From NCBI GenBank assembly GCA_041486115.1, contig JBGPKT010000110.1, positions 1-7,740 on the forward strand: a stretch of DNA of 7,740 bases, written 5' to 3'. Below are positions 5,289 through 7,740 of the stretch, piece after piece. Made by a program: the position numbers and the translations under genes. The notes beneath the pieces are model-generated. The model worked only from the letters and a program-made list of their open reading frames with translations. It was not told the origin of the DNA and did not search any database. The DNA comes from JACQBY01 sp041486115 (GTDB lineage Bacteria; Nitrospirota; Nitrospiria; JACQBW01). The number at the start of each line of letters is the position of its first letter. The stretch's first letter is position 1.

Positions 5289-5537
5289 ATGATTGTTATA
5301 AAATTTTTTGCGGTGATGAAAAAGCTTGTGGGCCGTGAGACCATTGAGCTTCATATTGAAGGGCCTACGACTTTGAGAGATATTCTCAATCAGATCGAAA
5401 AAGAGATCCCAAAGATAAGAGAAATTATCAGAGAGGGGCGATCCCTCATTTCAATTAACCAGGAAATGGCCGATGAAAACACCATTGTTAACAATGGGGA
5501 TGAAATTGCCATACTCCCACCCTTTGCCGGCGGTTAA
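5289..5537 (+). CDS. moaD: Molybdopterin synthase sulfur-carrier subunit MoaD
   Basis: MoaD is the small ubiquitin-fold sulfur carrier of molybdopterin synthase. Its C-terminal glycine is adenylated and thiocarboxylated by MoeB-type enzymes, and the tail inserts into MoaE to deliver sulfur. The 82-residue product has the beta-grasp pattern (MIVIKFFAVMKKLVGRE start, DEIAILPPFAGG end), and the Gly-Gly terminus at 81-82 is intact. Length is normal. The ATG at 5289 is preceded by GAAGGAAAA. A longer reading from TTG 5217 was rejected because it would begin at the predicted transcription start and add residues outside the family fold. moaE follows after 65 bp on the same strand, and the two proteins form a heterotetramer. 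ThiS is the main alternative, but LPPFAGG and the moaE partner favour MoaD. Confidence 0.93.
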   Translation: MIVIKFFAVMKKLVGRETIELHIEGPTTLRDILNQIEKEIPKIREIIREGRSLISINQEMADENTIVNNGDEIAILPPFAGG

Positions 5538-5602
5538 ACCGCTTTTTCAGGGGAGAGAAAAACCTGTTATTATAATGATTGGCCATAAAGGGAGAAGCAA
5601 CA

Positions 5603-6040
5603 ATGCGAAATACAACGACAGAGTGGACGAGAATTCAGGAAGGTGATTTTTCAGTCGAAGAAGAAGTCAACAAAGTCAGAGAAAGCTCAAAAAGAATCGG
5701 CGGTATTGTGACCTTTCTCGGCACCGCAAGGGACTTTTCTCAAGGAAGGGATATCCATCAAATTGATTTTGAGTACTACCCCGGAATGGCCGAGAAAAAA
5801 CTGGCCGATATCAGAGAAAGAGCCTTAAAAGACTACGATATTATTGAAGTCAGTATCGTTCACCGGGTCGGAAAAATCAATATTGGCGAACAGATTGTTC
5901 TAATCGTTGTAGGGGCAGAACACCGGAAAGACGCTTTCCGCGCTTGTTCCTGGTGTATTGATGAGTTAAAAAGAATTACTCCCATCTGGAAAAAAGAAAC
6001 CACTCCGGGGGGGGATATCTGGGTTGAGCAACACCCTTAA
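5603..6040 (+). CDS. moaE: Molybdopterin synthase catalytic subunit MoaE
   Basis: MoaE forms the active site of molybdopterin synthase, converting cyclic pyranopterin monophosphate to molybdopterin with sulfur from MoaD. The 145-residue product shows the family signatures: GGIVTFLGTARDF (33-45) with R43, FEYYPGMAEKKL (56-67), SIVHRVGKINIGE (84-96), HRKDAFRAC (107-115), and ELKRITPIWKKE (121-132) with K123 and K130/K131, which match the catalytic lysine region of E. coli MoaE. It ends with DIWVEQHP. The ATG at 5603 has GGGAGAAG upstream; the frame is open to a TTG at 5579, which I reject. A run of eight G at about 6007-6014 is a possible slippage site, but the frame is intact. The stop codon lies in the left arm of the hairpin that follows. 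Confidence 0.96.
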   Translation: MRNTTTEWTRIQEGDFSVEEEVNKVRESSKRIGGIVTFLGTARDFSQGRDIHQIDFEYYPGMAEKKLADIRERALKDYDIIEVSIVHRVGKINIGEQIVLIVVGAEHRKDAFRACSWCIDELKRITPIWKKETTPGGDIWVEQHP

Positions 6041-6071
6041 ATTCCAGCCGTTTTGAACGGCTGGAATTTAA
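6037..6071 (+). terminator. Long perfect hairpin overlapping the moaE stop codon
   Basis: The arms 6037-6052 and 6056-6071 pair perfectly over 16 bp, including CCAGCCGTT/AACGGCTGG, around a 3-nt loop. The moaE TAA (6038-6040) is inside the left arm. No strong T-run follows, so it may act mainly as a 3'-end stabiliser or as the first of two stops before the stronger terminator at 6095. Confidence 0.7.
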
Positions 6072-6094
6072 TAACCATTACTTTTAATACTTTT

Positions 6095-6126
6095 AAAAAA
6101 GCCTGGCATTCTTGCCAGGCTTTTTT
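6095..6126. terminator. Strong intrinsic terminator after moaE
   Basis: GCCTGGCA (6101-6108) and TGCCAGGC (6113-6120) form a GC-rich stem with a TTCT loop. A6 on the left and T8 on the right (6121-6128) make it a classical Rho-independent terminator, usable in both directions. It separates moaE from the downstream activator gene. Confidence 0.92.
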
Positions 6127-6218
6127 TTGTTAAAAATGAATGTTTTTATTCAAATAAGGAAAATGTGACATTCCATTGGACTGTTTGGTTTAGACTTTTC
6201 CTCAATTACCATTGTTTC

Positions 6219-6247
6219 TTGACAAAAAACCTAATAAAAGCTACCTT
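6219..6247 (+). promoter_or_regulatory. Sigma-70-like promoter for the sigma-54 activator gene
   Basis: A perfect TTGACA (6219-6224) is followed after 17 bp by a weak -10 box TACCTT (6242-6247). The predicted start is near 6254, giving a leader of about 200 nt. The -35 region and the adjacent ACCTA resemble the moaD promoter. The poor -10 box suggests low or activator-dependent expression. No GG-N10-GC element was found in 6129-6453. Confidence 0.5.
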
Positions 6248-6259
6248 TAAATTAAAAGT

Positions 6260-6275
6260 GTGAAAAGTTTTTCAC
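6260..6275. promoter_or_regulatory. Palindrome just downstream of the activator-gene promoter
   Basis: GTGAAAA-GT-TTTTCAC is a perfect 7-bp dyad. Overlapping outer arms TAAAAGTG (6253-6260) and CACTTTTA (6273-6280) allow a second pairing register. It would lie at about +7 to +22, a good position for a repressor. The alternative is an mRNA hairpin. Confidence 0.45.
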
Positions 6276-6355
6276 TTTTATACGGCAATGTCCTAAATGA
6301 GAATGGTAAACTTTTTGGTCTGAATATATACTTTTGTTCATTTATAAGAGAAAAA

Positions 6356-6387
6356 AAAGAATAAAAAGAGCTTTTTTTTTATTCTTT
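6356..6387. repeat. AT-rich 12-bp perfect hairpin in the activator-gene leader
   Basis: AAAGAATAAAAA (6356-6367) and TTTTTATTCTTT (6376-6387) pair perfectly over an 8-nt loop containing GAGC. Read on the minus strand the stem is followed by T residues (6351-6358, partly in the stem), so it could stop antisense transcription. In the plus-strand mRNA it may shape the leader. Confidence 0.5.
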
Positions 6388-6422
6388 ATCTAAATAAACA
6401 AATATTAGATCTTATGTAGGGT

Positions 6423-6443
6423 ATGACTCTTGCTGAAATGTAA
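6423..6443 (+). CDS. Possible 6-codon leader ORF before the sigma-54 activator
   Basis: ATG ACT CTT GCT GAA ATG TAA encodes MTLAEM and stops at 6443, overlapping the AAGG (6442-6445) that is the likely Shine-Dalgarno of the activator gene. Its start lies in TAGGGTATGA (6417-6426), repeated exactly at 6448-6457 around the activator start. Translation of this mini-ORF would compete with or feed ribosomes to the main gene. Whether it is translated is unknown; its own RBS is poor. Confidence 0.3.
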   Translation: MTLAEM

Positions 6444-6453
6444 GGTATAGGGT

Positions 6454-7740
6454 ATGAACAAAAAGATTATTTTATGGACTAAGAATCAACAATCTGGAAT
6501 TGAATCTTTATTAAGAAATTCTTTTCCCTCATTGTTGATTAAGTTAAAAAATGATTCAGAGCTTTTTAAAACCGCAGGACTTCACCCAGCCGCGGTCATC
6601 GTGGCCGATTCCGTTTTTGATACCACGATGTGGATGGAGAATTTTGGAAATTTAAGATCTCTTTTCCCGGATATCAATTTTGTATTGGCCGGGCACGTAG
6701 ATCAGATCCTGAAATTGGAAAACCTGTATAAACAGAGCGAGGGGATTGAATTTCTCAGGCTGCCAGCTGAAATTTTACTTTTAGAAGAAAAGATCCACCG
6801 TTTAGGCCAGCATAAGAAAATGATTCTTGAGCCCGAACTGTTGATTCAGCCGGAAATGATTAAAGAAGATGCCCGGGGTTACAACGACTACGCGCATCTC
6901 CTCTGCCATAGCAAGAAAATAAAAGATGTGTTAACGATCATGAACCAGGTTGCTGAAACAAATATTACGGTCCTCGTGAGAGGAGAAAGCGGAACAGGGA
7001 AGGAACTGGTCTCAAGGACCATTCATGCCCGCTCCCTCAGACGAGATAAGCCTTTTGTAAAAGTCCTCTGTGCGGCCCTTCCGGAAGGCCTTCTGGAAAG
7101 CGAACTTTTCGGCTACGAAAAAGGGGCTTTTACGGGAGCCCATCGCCGGAAACCTGGAAAATTTGAATTTGCCAACCATGGGACCATTTTTCTCGATGAA
7201 ATCGGCGAAATCCATCCCACACTGCAGGCCAAACTCCTGCAGGTTCTTCAGGACGGAGAATTTTCAAGGATTGGAGGGGAGAATGACGTTAAAGTCGACG
7301 CAAGGGTGATCACGGCCACCAATAAACATCTTGAAAAGGCCGTAGAAGACGGCTCTTTCAGAGAAGACCTTTTTTACCGATTGAATGTGGTGTCGATCCA
7401 TCTCCCGCCCCTCAGGGAGCGGAAAGAGGAGATCCCATTTCTGGCGGAATTCTTTTTTAATAAATATTTTGAACAATACAATAAGAAATATCATCCCATG
7501 TCAGAACAGACTCTCAAGCTGTTACAAGAGTACGATTGGCCGGGAAACATCCGTGAAATGGAAAATATGATTAAAAGGATGGTCGTTCTGGAAAACGAAA
7601 ATATTATCATCGAAAAACTGAATGAGAGAAGGAGCTCGGAAAACAAAGTCTTTTCTTCTCCCGGCCTCCCCCCGATTCATGAGGTTCCGGTCTCTGGATC
7701 GACCGATCCACAGGTCGGAGAGGCGCCCTATGAAAAAAAA
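6454..7740 (+). CDS. Sigma-54-dependent transcriptional activator (NtrC class) with degenerate receiver domain, C-terminus cut
   Basis: The first 429 codons are present. The AAA+ domain (about 148-390) is complete: Walker A GESGTGKE (177-184), the sigma-54-contacting GAFTGA loop (224-229), Walker B IFLDEI (245-250) with D248 and E249, arginine-finger region FREDLFYRL (302-310), and sensor II in WPGNIRE (362-368). Such proteins hydrolyse ATP to remodel RpoN polymerase at -24/-12 promoters. Residues 1-120 have receiver-like strand/helix spacing, with D52 in VIVADS at a plausible phospho-acceptor position. However, the acidic pair after strand 1 is replaced (WTKN), and the usual KP after strand 5 reads LRLP. 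It is probably a pseudo-receiver. Residues 391-429 look like a linker; the Fis-type DNA-binding helix-turn-helix must lie beyond the edge. ATG 6454 has AAGG 8 nt upstream. The nearby moa promoters make it a candidate regulator of molybdenum-cofactor genes. Confidence 0.92.
   Translation, partial: MNKKIILWTKNQQSGIESLLRNSFPSLLIKLKNDSELFKTAGLHPAAVIVADSVFDTTMWMENFGNLRSLFPDINFVLAGHVDQILKLENLYKQSEGIEFLRLPAEILLLEEKIHRLGQHKKMILEPELLIQPEMIKEDARGYNDYAHLLCHSKKIKDVLTIMNQVAETNITVLVRGESGTGKELVSRTIHARSLRRDKPFVKVLCAALPEGLLESELFGYEKGAFTGAHRRKPGKFEFANHGTIFLDEIGEIHPTLQAKLLQVLQDGEFSRIGGENDVKVDARVITATNKHLEKAVEDGSFREDLFYRLNVVSIHLPPLRERKEEIPFLAEFFFNKYFEQYNKKYHPMSEQTLKLLQEYDWPGNIREMENMIKRMVVLENENIIIEKLNERRSSENKVFSSPGLPPIHEVPVSGSTDPQVGEAPYEKK

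Noticed and set aside
5579..5602. N-terminal extension of MoaE from a TTG
   Set aside because: The ATG at 5603 has GGGAGAAG upstream, and the extra eight residues include that RBS.

Overview
The window looks like a chromosomal segment of a Gram-negative-type bacterium with sigma-54 signalling. Its coding DNA is of moderate GC and its intergenic spacers are very AT-rich. The gene content (an NtrC-class sigma-54 activator, Moa molybdenum-cofactor genes, a DrrAB-like ABC exporter, a CrtF/BchU-like methyltransferase) would fit Nitrospirota, Desulfobacterota or relatives. That is an impression only; nothing in the window fixes the taxonomy.

Layout. Positions 1-4694 are a tightly packed minus-strand block. 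In transcription order it holds moaC, an ABC ATPase, an ABC-2 permease, a histidine-phosphatase-family protein, a small ferritin-like protein with a His-rich tail, and an O-methyltransferase that runs off the left edge. Positions 4695-5288 are an AT-rich, gene-free divergent control region. Positions 5289-6040 carry moaD and moaE on the plus strand, closed by two consecutive hairpins, the second a textbook terminator. Positions 6129-6453 are a second AT-rich leader with a promoter, palindromes and a tiny upstream ORF. From 6454 to the right edge lies a sigma-54 enhancer-binding protein whose N-terminal domain is a degenerate receiver.

How the genes fit together. MoaC makes cyclic pyranopterin monophosphate. 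MoaD and MoaE are the two subunits of molybdopterin synthase, which adds the dithiolene sulfurs. The two moa transcription units diverge from one 594-bp spacer.

The most interesting reading is regulatory. Each unit is preceded by a -24/-12-like element with exact GG-N10-GC spacing (minus strand 4806-4791; plus strand 5130-5145). Between them lies a cluster of CCAAAA-type motifs at enhancer-like distances from both predicted start sites. A sigma-54 activator is encoded just downstream of moaE. This suggests, but does not prove, a locally encoded sigma-54 circuit for molybdenum-cofactor synthesis. moaD also has a sigma-70-like promoter with a perfect dyad in its spacer, so a second layer of repression is possible.

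A separate oddity is a GC-rich repeat patch (about 2779-3098). It seems to have been absorbed into the C-terminal tail of the ABC ATPase and the DNA just upstream of the permease.
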